Below, in pieces: positions 54,370-64,000 of a stretch of DNA of 64,000 bases. The first letter of the stretch is position 1; each line of letters starts with the position of its first letter. The DNA lies in NCBI GenBank assembly GCA_963277665.1, contig OY728121.1:1650980062-1651044061 (forward strand), written 5' to 3'. The notes beneath the pieces were generated by a model, which worked only from the letters and a program-made list of their open reading frames with translations, made no database searches and was not told the DNA's origin. Made by a program: the position numbers and the translations under genes. Source of the DNA: Viscum album. Lineage: Eukaryota > Streptophyta > Magnoliopsida > Santalales > Viscaceae.

Positions 54370-54525
54370 GTCATCAACATTTCTAGAAGAATACCGCATG
54401 AAAAGACTCTGTTGGTTCTTCATCATAACTTCCTCGGGTTCCCACATTGCCTCTTCCATATTATGGTTCCTCCATAGATCTTTTACTAGACGAGTCGTCT
54501 GATTTCTCAGCACTTGTTCTCTCAT
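54370..54525 (-). pseudogene. pol: Element 2 chromodomain
   Basis: The minus-strand frame 54525-54307 contains RLVKDLWRNHNMEEAMWEPE followed by EVMMKNQQSLF. This is the core of a chromoviral chromodomain (pattern VKVLWRNHPVEEATWE.E..M....P.LF), with the conserved aromatic Trp pair kept. Such domains recruit the integration complex to heterochromatin. The N-terminal strand lies in another frame to its right, so a frameshift separates it from integrase. The frame runs past the domain up to the LTR edge. Confidence 0.85.
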
Positions 54526-54599
54526 ATCAAGAATCCTGGCGGGATCTTCTCAATAAGACAGATCAAGTTCGAGTTCTAATTCCTCGTAAGTGGGTACAT

Positions 54600-55665
54600 G
54601 TGTTGGGTCAGGCCTGTATTTCTTCAACACTGATACGTGGAAGACATTGTGAACTTTGGAGAGACTTGGCGGCATTACCAAACCGTATGCTACAACCCCA
54701 ATTTGTTCTAGAATTTCGAATGGTCCAATGTACCTGGTTCAATTTTCCCTTCTTACCGAAATGTATAACTCCCTTCCCTGGAGATACCTTCAAGAAAACA
54801 TTATATCCTACCTGAAATTTTAAATACTTCCTTTAATTATCGGCATACCTCTTATGCCTACTTTGAGCTACTTTGATGTGGTTTTGGATTACCATTACCT
54901 TTTCTATTGTTTCCTCCCCCAGTTCTGGACCTACGAGTTTTCTTTCACCAACATCGACCCAAAAGGTTGGTGTGCGACATCTCTTTCCGTATAATGCTTC
55001 ATCTGGTGCCATCTGAATACTTGAATGGAAGATATTGTTATATGAAAACTCAAACAGAGGTAAAAATTGATCCCACATACCCTGAATATCAAGTGAGAAG
55101 GATCTCAACATGTCTTCTAAGGTTTGAATAGTCCATTCTGATTGTCCATCTGTTTGAGGGTGGTAGGCATTACTCAAATGAAGTTCAGTATCCAGGGCTT
55201 TGTGAAGACTTTCCCAGAATCATGAAGTAAAATGGGGATCATGATCAGAAACAATTGATAGGGTTACTCCATGAATTAATATATAGTATTGCTAGACGTT
55301 CTAGTGGTATATATTCTCTTATAGCAAGAAAATGTGTTGACTTGGTAAGACGATCACAATAACCCATATTCATCGTTCCTTCTAGGATTCTTTGGTAGCC
55401 CTGTGACAAAGGCCATCATAATATTATCCCATTTCCACTCATATATGGGAATAGGTTGCATGACTCCTCCATGCTATTTCCTTCAAGCTTTTACTTGTTG
55501 ACAAACAGTAAATCTTGAACCATAATAAGAAATATCCCTCTTCATGTTGTCCCACAAAAAATGTTCCTTCAAATCTATATACATTATGGTGCTCCCATGG
55601 TGTATAGATAAATTGGAACAATGAGAATTGTCCAACAATTCCCTTTTTAGATCAGTTATATCGGG
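54600..55665 (-). pseudogene. pol: Element 2 integrase, frameshifted, one catalytic residue lost
   Basis: The zinc-binding part ends the frame 56022-55483: HCSNLSIHHGS (His pair kept) and FTVCQQVKA, where the first Cys of the usual CLTCQQ is lost. In the core, the usual ISMDFVTGLP reads MMAFVTGLP, so the first catalytic Asp is Ala (codon 55411-55413). The second Asp is kept in SDHDPHF (55244-55246). The catalytic Glu is kept in QTDGQSEW (55136-55138), exactly 36 codons on, the family's D-35-E spacing. Frame 55177-54833 continues with the conserved GMWDQFLPLFEFSYNN and PDEALYGKRCRTP. The C-terminal frame 54793-54608 starts MKVSPGKGVIHFGKKGKL. Stops and frameshifts lie between 55480 and 55180. 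Confidence 0.92.
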
Positions 55666-55899
55666 AACACAAAGTCTCTTCCTTAATTTCAAAATTCCAT
55701 CTTCATACACAAAGTCACTCAATCTCCCATCATTCACTGATTTAATCTTCTTTTTGAATTCTTCATCATTGGTCTGAGAACTCTTAATCCTTTTTAGTAA
55801 AGATTGTTTGGAAACCATTTGGAAAAGCATTGATGTTTCACCTTCCATGGTGATTACCATATCCAACATTACAAGATCCATTAAAATAGGATCCCTTTC

Positions 55900-56340
55900 A
55901 ATTATCATCATGTTCAAAACTCCATGATCTTTTCTACTCAAAGAATCTGCCACCTTATTTTCCTTCCCTGGGTGGTAGTGTATCGTGCAATCATAATCCT
56001 TGATTAGTTCAAGCAATCTCATTTACCTGATGTTGAGTTCTTTCTGTGAGAAAATATACTTCAAACTCTTGTGATCATTATAAATCTCACATTTTTCACC
56101 ATAGAGATAGTGTCTCCAAATATTCATAGAAAATATTACAGCTTCTAACTCAAGATCATGAGAAGGATAGTTCTTCGCATGAATTTTCAGCTGTCGTTAT
56201 GCATAGACAATAACCCTATCATTCTGCATAAGGAAACGACCATGTCATTTATTCGATGCATCACTATAAATAATGAAACCATCATTCCCTGATGGTATAG
56301 TCAATATTGGTTCATTGACTAATCTACTCTTCAGTTCTTC
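55900..56340 (-). pseudogene. pol: Element 2 RNase H, broken N-terminal half
   Basis: The minus strand around 56270 shows IYSDASNK (catalytic Asp), near 56160 HDLELEA (catalytic Glu) and near 56075 [11 protein letters not shown] (catalytic Asp), so the active-site residues are all still visible. Stops lie between them. The C-terminal end is open in frame 56022-55483: LIKDYDCTIHYHPGKENKVA and DSLSRK, the classic end of gypsy RNase H. It links RT to integrase. Confidence 0.85.
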
Positions 56341-56429
56341 AAAACATTATTCACACTCTTTGGTCCAAACAAATTGAACACCTTTTCTTGTGAGCTTCAT
56401 TAATGGGTTATCAAATCGGGAAAAGTTCT

Positions 56430-57250
56430 GGACGAAACGCCGATAATAACCTGCTGAGCCAATAAAACTGCGTACCTCAGTTATACTCATCAGTGCATTC
56501 CATTCATGGATTAACTTGGTCTTAGAAAGATCAACAAATATTCGATCTTTACAGACAATATGGCCAAGTAAAGAAATCTCCTGAATCTAGAATTCACATG
56601 TACTAAACATCCCATATAATTCATGTCTTCTCAGAATCTTCAGGATAATGTGCAAGTGATTTTCATGATCTTCATTGCGTTTGGAGTATACCAAGATATC
56701 ATCAATAAATACCACCAAAAAATTATCGAGATATTCCTTGAAAACTCTATTTGTTAGATCCATGAATACAGAGTGTGCATTAGTCAGCCCAAAATGCATT
56801 ATTGTAAACTCATAATACTCGTACCTGGTTCGAAATTCTGTCTTTAGAATGTATTCCTTCTTCACACATAACTGATGGTATGCAGATCGAAGTTCAATCT
56901 TTGAAAAGTATTGCGGTCCACGTAGTTTGTCAAATAAATCATCAATGCGAGTTAGGGGATACTTGTTCTTTATTCTAATATCATTGATTTCCCTGTAGTC
57001 GATACATAACCTCATAGATCCTTCTTTTTTTAACAAAAAGAACAGGGGATCCCCATGGAAAAACACTAGGGAGAATAAATCCATTATTAATAAATTCCTC
57101 TAGTTGTTTCTTTAGTTCAACTAATTCCACAGTGTCCATTCTATAAGTGGTCTTCGATATAGTCCTTGATCCACGAATTAAGTCAATGGGAAACTCAACT
57201 TCTCATTATGGATGATGTCTACGTAAATATTCTGGAAACACATCTACATA
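56430..57250 (-). pseudogene. pol: Element 2 reverse transcriptase
   Basis: The open frame 57084-56587 (165 codons) carries most of the domain. [11 protein letters not shown] lies at residues 24-34, and [10 protein letters not shown] at 47-56. [13 protein letters not shown] at 60-72 has Glu64 in place of the first catalytic Asp (usual KIDLRSGYHQ). [13 protein letters not shown] lies at 96-108, and the catalytic [11 protein letters not shown] at 124-134 has both aspartates. The frame ends after CEF at a stop that replaces the residue following the usual CEFW. The N-terminal fingers (57100-57250) lie in broken frames. The listed start of the frame is not a true start, because RT is made as part of a polyprotein. 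Confidence 0.93.
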
Positions 57251-57406
57251 TTCATTCACAATAGTTACATCCTCTATTGGAACATGACTTTCCACACCCA
57301 CAGTCATTTCATTCTCTTCCTCCCCAATAATTGAATTTAGTTGAGATAATGGGGGTGGATATTGATAAGAAGTAGGTGGTGATGATTCTCATCTAAAGAT
57401 AAGGTG

Positions 57407-57754
57407 TTACTTATCATCATCATCAAAAATCGTAACCTCATTGTTCTTACAATAAATCTTCACATCATGGTCCGAAAGCCAATCCATATCGAGGATTAAA
57501 TAAAACACAATCATAGGTATGATGATGAGATCAACAAATAAAGAACATTTATGTGATCTAATGGGGACTAATTCAGAAAACATTATTGCAATGATACTTC
57601 CCTTAATAGTTTTAACTGACAACTCCCTTGTTAAATCAAATTTTAAATATCTAATTTTCTTTGGAAACTGGGATGATATGAAACAATATGATGATCCAGA
57701 ATCAAATAATTCATTTTCTAAACTTGAGGAAACCATTAAATTACCTGCCACCAC
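57407..57754 (-). pseudogene. pol: Element 2 aspartic protease
   Basis: The protease would cut the gag-pol polyprotein. Frame 57754-57407 (115 codons) contains NELFDSGSSYCFIS at residues 14-27, the D-S/T-G active-site loop with catalytic Asp18 (codon 57701-57703). It continues with an Ile/Leu-rich sheet region and ends with VFYLILDMDWLSDHDVKIYC, the conserved ILGMDWL..H.A.IDC block of gypsy proteases. The active site looks intact. It lies between the gag zinc knuckles and RT. A stop after 57407 separates it from RT. Confidence 0.9.
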
Positions 57755-57783
57755 GTCTTTCGGATACTCTTCCTCTGCAGTAG

Positions 57784-58825
57784 TTATAGAATAAGCTTGG
57801 CCTTGATCCCTTGTCCTTTTCGTAAGTAAGTTCCCTCAGGCTTAGAACATTCATTTTCATAATGTCCCATTTCCCTATAGTTGTAGCAGTGAACATCAGT
57901 AGCTTCTTTCTTCCCCTTGAAATCACGAGCTTGGTGGCCTTTTTCACCACACTTGTAACAGACTCCCATTCCCTTCAAAAAATTACTAGGGTGTTTCTTC
58001 CCACATTTACTGCAAGATTGATATTCAACTTTTCTCTTTGTCCCCTTATTTCCATTCCCAGATTGACCAGAAGATCTCTTCTTCTCTTGCTTTTCTTTAA
58101 AGTTATAAGACTTAGAGAATTCCTTTTATGTCTTGATAGAACATGAGACATTGTCTTCGTACAACAAGAAGGATTGTGAGACTAATGCTCTATGGAGAAA
58201 TGGTTTTAACCCATCAAAGAAATTATAATTTTTACTTCTTGGGTTACGTATATAATCTCCATCATACCTTTCTAACCTTGTAAATTAGCCTCATAATTTG
58301 TGACATTCTCATCTTCCTTTTGTCTTAGTCTCAGAAGTTTCCTTTCCATATCTCCTTGATGGTCACGAGGAAATTACTTTTCTAAAAATAGATCTTTGAA
58401 CTCCCTCCGTTTCATATTTCATACTTTATCATCTTCCTTTGTGTTTTGAATAAATGGACATCATTGATTAGCATCTCCAGTGAGGCAGTTAACTACCATG
58501 ATCCTTTCAGTACTCCAAAATCCTAAAATATTTTCTCTATGGAACATATCCATTTTTTAGCTACCAATAGATTTGTACTCCCATTGAATGTTGGTGGTTG
58601 TTGCCTCATGAAGCGATCTAACATTGATCCTCCACGCAATGGATCAGGGTGCTCCATACGGGTAAGGTTATTATTCATAAACTGAGTGAGTTGTCCCAGT
58701 ATAGTGATATGGTGATCAGCACCAGTTTCATCACCAACTCTAATATAATTATCTTGAGCAGGGGGGAAATCCATATATGGAGTGCGTATATTGATAGAGT
58801 TTCCATTTATTCCACTAGGCGCCAT
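57784..58825 (-). pseudogene. gag: Element 2 gag with two damaged zinc knuckles
   Basis: The N-terminal frame 58825-58523 starts MAPSGINGNSI and contains LDRFMRQQPPTFNGS, the usual 'F....PP.F.G' entry to the gag core, followed by a W-x-x-x-IEKIF segment. The start codon at 58825 is the first suitable one after the leader. The middle (58520-57980) is broken by stops, with REFKDLFLEK and KLLRLRQ pieces recognisable. Frame 57978-57784 holds two CCHC knuckles. The first, CYKCGEKGHQARDF, has Phe for the last Cys. The second, CYNYREMGHYENEC, has Tyr for the second Cys. Gag would package the element RNA. Confidence 0.88.
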
Positions 58826-59312
58826 TTCTAAACAATGGAATATACTAGATCAGTTTATGAATCAAAATACATAATTCCATACTTGTAAAACACTTAACGT
58901 AAATTGAACTATTTATGGATATAATCCATAACCAAAAAAATGTTTTCTTTGAGGATGTATATACTCATAAACCCTTCATAATGGTTTGTAATGAAAATGA
59001 GAATTATCCTAAGCATATCCCCTAGTAGTGTCATAACCTAGAGTGCAGCAAGGCCTGTTGGCATGCACCCATTCCCGTTCGATTCTAGCTCAAAGTGGTG
59101 TTTTCAGGTTTTACCCCTAGGTACATCTGTGCCAGAGCCGCCTCGACCTGCTCGTATCTAGACATGGATGTATTTCTCAGAAAACTCAAAAAATATCAAC
59201 AATATGAAAATTCTAGGAAGTTCTTCTATACTCATCCTCCAAGTATATCTTAGGGCTATGTGTTCTAATCAGAGTTTATCTTAATCTAGATTCCAAGGTT
59301 AGTACTAAACAT
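58826..59312 (-). other. Element 2 leader between primer site and gag
   Basis: An untranslated leader of about 490 bp. It is less A+T-rich than its surroundings at 59040-59165. No open frame with a known motif. Confidence 0.6.
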
Positions 59313-59324
59313 CATCTGATACCA
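59313..59324 (-). promoter_or_regulatory. Primer-binding site of element 2
   Basis: The minus strand reads TGGTATCAGATG, matching the first 10 of 12 bases of TGGTATCAGAGC (initiator tRNA-Met complement). It sits two bases from the right LTR. Confidence 0.9.
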
Positions 59325-61112
59325 ACTGTATTGACCTAACCCTAGTTACCTAGATACGGTGCATTATTACATAATATTTGCATTATCACAAAAGACCAAG
59401 TCTCTAAAGACCGATTAGTTTAGTATCCTTGGAATAAATAGATACATTCATAAAGTTTTCATTACATCATAATGTGAAAACTACTACAAAAACATCTTGT
59501 CTTCATATCCCCTCATACTATCCCGGCAGATCATTCATAAATTACTTATTCGCATCCTGGTAAAAATAAAACATTGAAATGGGTGAGCTTAGATGCTCAG
59601 TAAGGTTAACAATATAGAGAAAACTTTCATAAATAAGCATAAACATTTAAGGAAATGTATACCTAATACAAATCCTTTTAAACATGAACGTCATCATAAT
59701 ATGGGAAAGTCAAAATGAGATAATTCCATTTACTTATTCACATGGATATTCTACTAGTCGAATAATCACATGCAATATCAATAACCACTTTCATAATGAT
59801 GGAATGCATAATGCCAGACTATTGTAACCACATATTCAAGGCTCGTGCCAAGACTACAAATAAGATGTTTTCAAATCCTTGTGCCAAGACACTAGTTTGT
59901 CTCATTAGACCTACTGATGCATAGAAGAACTATAGCTGGCTCCAACCGTCACATATTATGTCACATGCATTCCTCATATGAACATGTTTAAACATAACAT
60001 AAACATTCGTATTAAAACTAGCATACGAAATGTCAATACTTTGTCCATAAACTTTGAATGGTATAAAAAACAAATCCACAGTCAAACATATCACAAAACC
60101 ATCAATACAATATGGAAGTTTTGTATCATAATAATAAACTTCAAATATGTTTAAAATCAATCAAAGGATGTTGAAATAGAGGAAATCAAAACTATTTGAG
60201 AGAAATATATATTTATTTGAAATCATTTAAAAGTCATATAATTATAAAATAAAACATTTATATTGAAAATATTCTTATATGCTTTTAAGGGAATCTTAGA
60301 CGATTTTACAATGGCGGAAAATAGCCGCACCCGCCGTATAAGTTAAAAAAGACATTCATAACTTAATTCTGTCGAAAAGGATAGAAAGGACCTTGTTTGG
60401 AAAACGACGAAAAGATTCCATTATAAATTTCATATAAAATTTCAAACAAGGGTATAAATGAATTTAACTCATATTCAATAAAATAGTAAGAATGTTTTGA
60501 AATACATTTCTAAGAAACATGGATCTGGATGATAAAGAGTTCCCAGTAGATAATTATGTATAAGCAACCTCGGATAGTGAAGAGATTGTGAAATAAACCC
60601 TTATCAATTTGGTATATTATGAAACATACTCCCCATGAAATAGGTATCATACAATGAATATGTAAATACACATAAATTAATGTTTATTACATAAAGAATA
60701 CAATTATGGGAAGTACACGCACCACATAAAAGGTAATAGCGGCAATATGGCATGAATCTCACGAGAATAAAGAGTGAGATGAAAACCCATTACCTTGTAC
60801 TTTTACTTGGTTGAGGGTATGTTAACATCCTGTATAATGGTGAAATAGTTGTTACTAAATTATACAAGAATCATATACATTAATATGATATCATATATGA
60901 TCTTTTAACATTTCTTTGTTAATAATATATTAGTACTATCGTTGTTTCGGGTGTTAACTAACTCATTTTCTTTTATATGTGTTGTTACATTAGCAGTGTT
61001 TATTATGTATAGGTTGTATCTTATTCATATCGAGAATTATATCAAGTACATTAACATAATATTTAATCATCAAATGAGAATTATACTTGAATGGATACGA
61101 TGGGGAATGAAT

Positions 61113-61355
61113 CTCATTGCGTTCACGGAGACGGTAGTCTGTACATACGCACGAGCGAAAATATCACTCTTTTGATATTAAAATAATATATAATTGTATA
61201 TTATATCATATATAATGAATCATTATCATGTTATATTTATTATTTATATGAATTACACATCAATATTATACCCATCCAAATAATAATGTTTTGAATAACA
61301 GTTACACCATGACGTGGAGACGGTAAGCTGTACGTACGCACGTATGGTGACATGT
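61113..61355 (-). repeat. Pair of LTR palindromic boxes (element 2, right LTR)
   Basis: Plus-strand TACGC cores at 61335-61339 and 61146-61150, 189 bp apart as in the left LTR. The outer box keeps GACGTGGAGACGG on one side and GTACGTACGCACG on the other. Confidence 0.75.
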
Positions 61356-61683
61356 CATTCAAAGGATGGATAGAATACTGAATATGGTTGTACCATATTT
61401 ATAATAACATCACATTATATTGAAGATACTGGTGTTTTTATTTTATAATGGGAATAAAAAAGAAAGAATAAGTTGAAGATGAAAGGAATTGAAAAAGGGT
61501 GGTGAAAACATTACCACTTCTTCAGGTTCTTCCTTTTGATTTGATCAAAAGGGCTCCTTAGGTGGGATTTCTGATCCAACTAAGGAATCTAGGATTAATT
61601 TAGGGAAGTTGAGAGAATATTTGGGTAGTGTATGGCCGAACCAAAAGGTTTTGATGGTGTAAAGAATTTGTTAGAAGTGGTGT

Positions 61684-61692
61684 CATTTTATA
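61684..61692 (-). promoter_or_regulatory. TATA box, element 2 right LTR (promoter of the element)
   Basis: The minus strand reads TATAAAATG after a CCCTCCTCCCCC stretch. As part of the 5' LTR, this would have been the promoter of the element's RNA. Confidence 0.55.
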
Positions 61693-63275
61693 AGGGGGAG
61701 GAGGGGCTCTTTAGAAAAAACATAAAGTATTATTTTATAATAAATTCATATTTGGTTTCTAATGGATACAATGAGGATTATTCAAATTCTAAGGTGGGTA
61801 TAGGTCTAAATCCATTCAACCAATAGATTATATACAGGTTTTGGTCATTATATTAATCATCTCTTTTAGTTTTAACTCCTAGTTAATTAGATTGACATTT
61901 ACCATGTCACTTTGTATTTTTTTTATTATATAGATAATAACCATGCCATATACATCCAAGAGACCCCCAAGTGGTCCATTTATGATACAAATATCATGAT
62001 ATAAGTCTCTTTCCAAACCTTATATTTTTAGGAATTGAATATCAATTAATAATATAATATTTGTTTTAAAAATACTTTTATGTCAATTTTGACACTATTT
62101 GGTATTTGATTTTGGTAAAAATCATAACAGAATGATTACTTTTATAAAACTTAATGAAATGAATATTAATATCTCATATTAATATATAAAAACAGTGGAA
62201 TTCAAAAAAAGTCTTATATAACATTTATTTGGATATTTATAATATCAATTATTTCAATATTTCATTAATTAATAAATTACTAAATCCCCATTGTGTCATA
62301 AATAAATTAAATTATTTAATGTCTAAAACTTATAAATAAAATACCATTATGTAGGAAATATTTTTATATTTCTAATTAATATTTAAAATCGAATTGATCT
62401 TATATATAACTCTATATAATGTTTTTTTCTACAAGATATATGCTTATGTCATTTGTATATTTACTTTAACATAATTAATATAAAGTGTCCCTATTACCAA
62501 CAAGTGGCTCCATGGGGTCCCAAAATCGACCCGAAGAAGCCCATGGTCGGACATGTATCCATAAATAAGGTTAGGACACGTTTTTAGGGTAATATATTTT
62601 AAATATAATATTATTTTTTACCCTTACTTACTTGATTTACCCTTTAACCAGGGTAAATAAAATATTTACCGAAGTAATTATTTAAAATGTATAAAAATAA
62701 AAGATGCCTATTTACATAATTTTTACATCCTTATTCTAAATATGGAATCCATTTTTATAAATTCAAAACACAATAGTGGAATAAATTAATTTAAAATAAA
62801 TTCTCGTTGTTAATACAAAAATCACGTTTTTAAGAGATATTAACTATCCAAAGATTGACACTTCATTATGTCCGCATTTAATGTGAAATTATGTCCACTG
62901 GACAAAATTGTATTATATGGTAAAAATATATCATAAATATACTTTAAAACCACTCAAATTCATAATTTTTCGCTATTAATTATTTTGATTTAAAATGTTT
63001 TTTTTAATTAAAATTTAGTAATGTTCACTATTCATCAATATATAAAAGTTATCCAAAAAGTACCAAAATTTCACCCTAGGATAAATGTGATATTTCGAAT
63101 CCAAAAAATAATTCCATTTTGAGAGATTAAATTTATAAAATTTCAAAAAGTGGGTATTACTATTCATAACGGCTAGTTTGATTGGTCGCAGTGTGTTAGA
63201 ATCTCGAAGTTGCGTACGACACACACTACTGTATTATTCAAAGAGAAGCATGCCGGGGAAGCATGGGGTGTTACA

Positions 63276-64000
63276 ATATTAATTTCAATTGAAAATTTAA
63301 TATAATGGGGGTTAGAATGTAACATCATGATATTTATTGATTTATTTTTTTCGAAATAATTTTTCATTTTAATATTTTTCATTTCACGTGAAACTGAATA
63401 TTGGTCTTTATATATATAGTAAACAAATTTGAGACACATTCCATTCACAAAAAAATAACATTGATTGCGCTACATGAAATAACAATATGGCTTGTTCATC
63501 ACACAATATCGAAATGGATAGAATGACCCAGAACACCGAATTGGCTTATATTTCACACAACACTGAGTTTTTTTAAGATTTAATTCGTTATATTTTATTA
63601 ATGATATAATTATAAACTAGCAGTTAAACATAGTGAAATGAATATTAATAAATACATTTCAGAAAAATATATATTTGTTTTATGTAAATAAAACATACTG
63701 AAAATGAATGATATAATTTTTGGAAAAGTCCTTATATTTTTAAAAATACTGAGAACTAAAATTAAAGTCCATATTTGAGAAAAATAAAGATAATTTTAAA
63801 AAAAATATATAAATTTTATTTGATAAAATAAAATACCATTGTTAATATATAATGATTTAATTATCTTTGGGTTAATATTTGGATTTTTTTTGTGAAACAT
63901 GATTTTTTGATAAACAGTGAAAAATTCATCATTTTTAATAAAACAATGGCTTTTGATTTAAATAAGTATTAATCATAAATTATATTTTAAATTTGTTTTA
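63276..64000 (+). mobile_element. LTR-E: start of an LTR-C-family LTR, cut by window end
   Basis: From about 63319 (TGTAACATC) the sequence aligns with the U3 of LTR-C (31516-32230). Shared blocks are 'tatttttcatttca', 'acaatatggcttg' against 'accaacatggcttg', the stretch around 'gtgaaatgaatattaataaat', and 'acattttttgataaa' against 'atgattttttgataaa'. It is clearly more diverged than the two copies of LTR-C are from each other. The first 43 bp (63276-63318) are the right flank of the element 2 insertion, beginning with the target duplicate ATATT. The small minus-strand frame at 63173-63448 is chance. Confidence 0.6.

Larger units (their letters stand above)
50687..63275 (-). mobile_element. 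Element 2: complete Tekay/Del-like chromovirus, 12.6 kb
   Basis: A structurally complete Ty3/gypsy element on the minus strand. The ends are perfect 11-bp inverted repeats: TGTAACACCCC at 50687-50697 and GGGGTGTTACA at 63265-63275. It is flanked by ATATG (50682-50686) and ATATT (63276-63280), a 5-bp target duplication with one change. The LTRs are 3.66 and 3.95 kb and the interior is 4.98 kb with primer site, gag, protease, RT, RNase H, integrase and chromodomain in that order. The chromodomain, long LTRs and initiator-Met priming point to the Tekay/Del clade. Frames are broken several times, so it cannot move on its own. Confidence 0.95.
59327..63275 (-). mobile_element. Element 2 right (5') LTR, 3.95 kb
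   Basis: It starts TGTATTGACC at 59327 (worn from TGTAACACCC) and ends GGGGTGTTACA at 63275. It keeps about 290 bp (59990-60280) missing from the left LTR. It carries the promoter at 61684-61692 and two boxes near 61110-61355. Open frames such as 61632-61826, 60942-61175 and 63015-63224 are not coding; the last has a similar frame in the left LTR (54088-54297) because the LTRs are related. Confidence 0.95.

Noticed and set aside
54447..54815. 122-codon plus-strand frame next to the left LTR of element 2
   Set aside because: It lies opposite the chromodomain and integrase C-terminal frames, whose minus-strand motifs are clear.
1..64000. Host genes, tRNA, rRNA, CRISPR arrays, satellite DNA
   Set aside because: No tRNA-like cloverleaf with conserved box A/B, no rRNA stretch, no regular short direct repeats with spacers and no high-copy satellite monomer was found on reading both strands. 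Coding traces are all retroelement domains.

Overview
The window looks like heterochromatic, repeat-only DNA from a seed plant, probably a flowering plant with a large genome. It is very A+T-rich (by eye about three quarters). Every coding trace I can identify belongs to Ty3/gypsy LTR retrotransposons of the chromovirus (Tekay/Del-like) type: gag, aspartic protease, RT, RNase H, integrase and a C-terminal chromodomain, primed by initiator tRNA-Met, with LTRs of 3 to 5 kb. I see no host gene, tRNA, rRNA or CRISPR array. The species is not determinable from the sequence.

Layout. 1-4621: a minus-strand LTR (here LTR-3) cut by the window start. 4622-5708: no gene. 5709-16876: element 1, an old minus-strand element with badly decayed gag-pol, a left LTR of about 3.2 kb and a truncated right LTR. 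16877-21053: a plus-strand LTR (LTR-D) starting where the right LTR of element 1 is lost. 21054-25139: A+T-rich DNA without a gene. 25140-25660: a minus-strand integrase fossil. 25661-26927: upstream part of another plus-strand LTR (LTR-A). 26928-38644 and 38645-50364: a direct tandem duplication of an 11.7-kb block, about 97% identical by eye, holding the rest of LTR-A, a promoter-like stretch, a complete plus-strand LTR (LTR-C, about 4.8 kb), its primer-binding site and about 2.3 kb of decayed internal sequence. 50365-50686: short flank. 50687-63275: element 2, a structurally complete minus-strand chromovirus of 12.6 kb with two LTRs, inverted 11-bp ends, a near-perfect 5-bp target duplication, primer-binding site and all pol domains, but with stops, frameshifts and lost catalytic residues. 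63276-64000: start of a further LTR of the LTR-C family, cut by the window end.

The genes of element 2 would once have worked together as a normal gag-pol polyprotein. None of the elements here can be autonomous now.

The two observations I rate highest are the fresh 11.7-kb tandem duplication of old retroelement debris, and a GC-rich imperfect palindrome of about 45 bp that recurs two or three times per LTR, 175-200 bp apart, in LTRs of both orientations although the DNA around it has diverged almost beyond alignment. I did not find a non-retroelement biological system.
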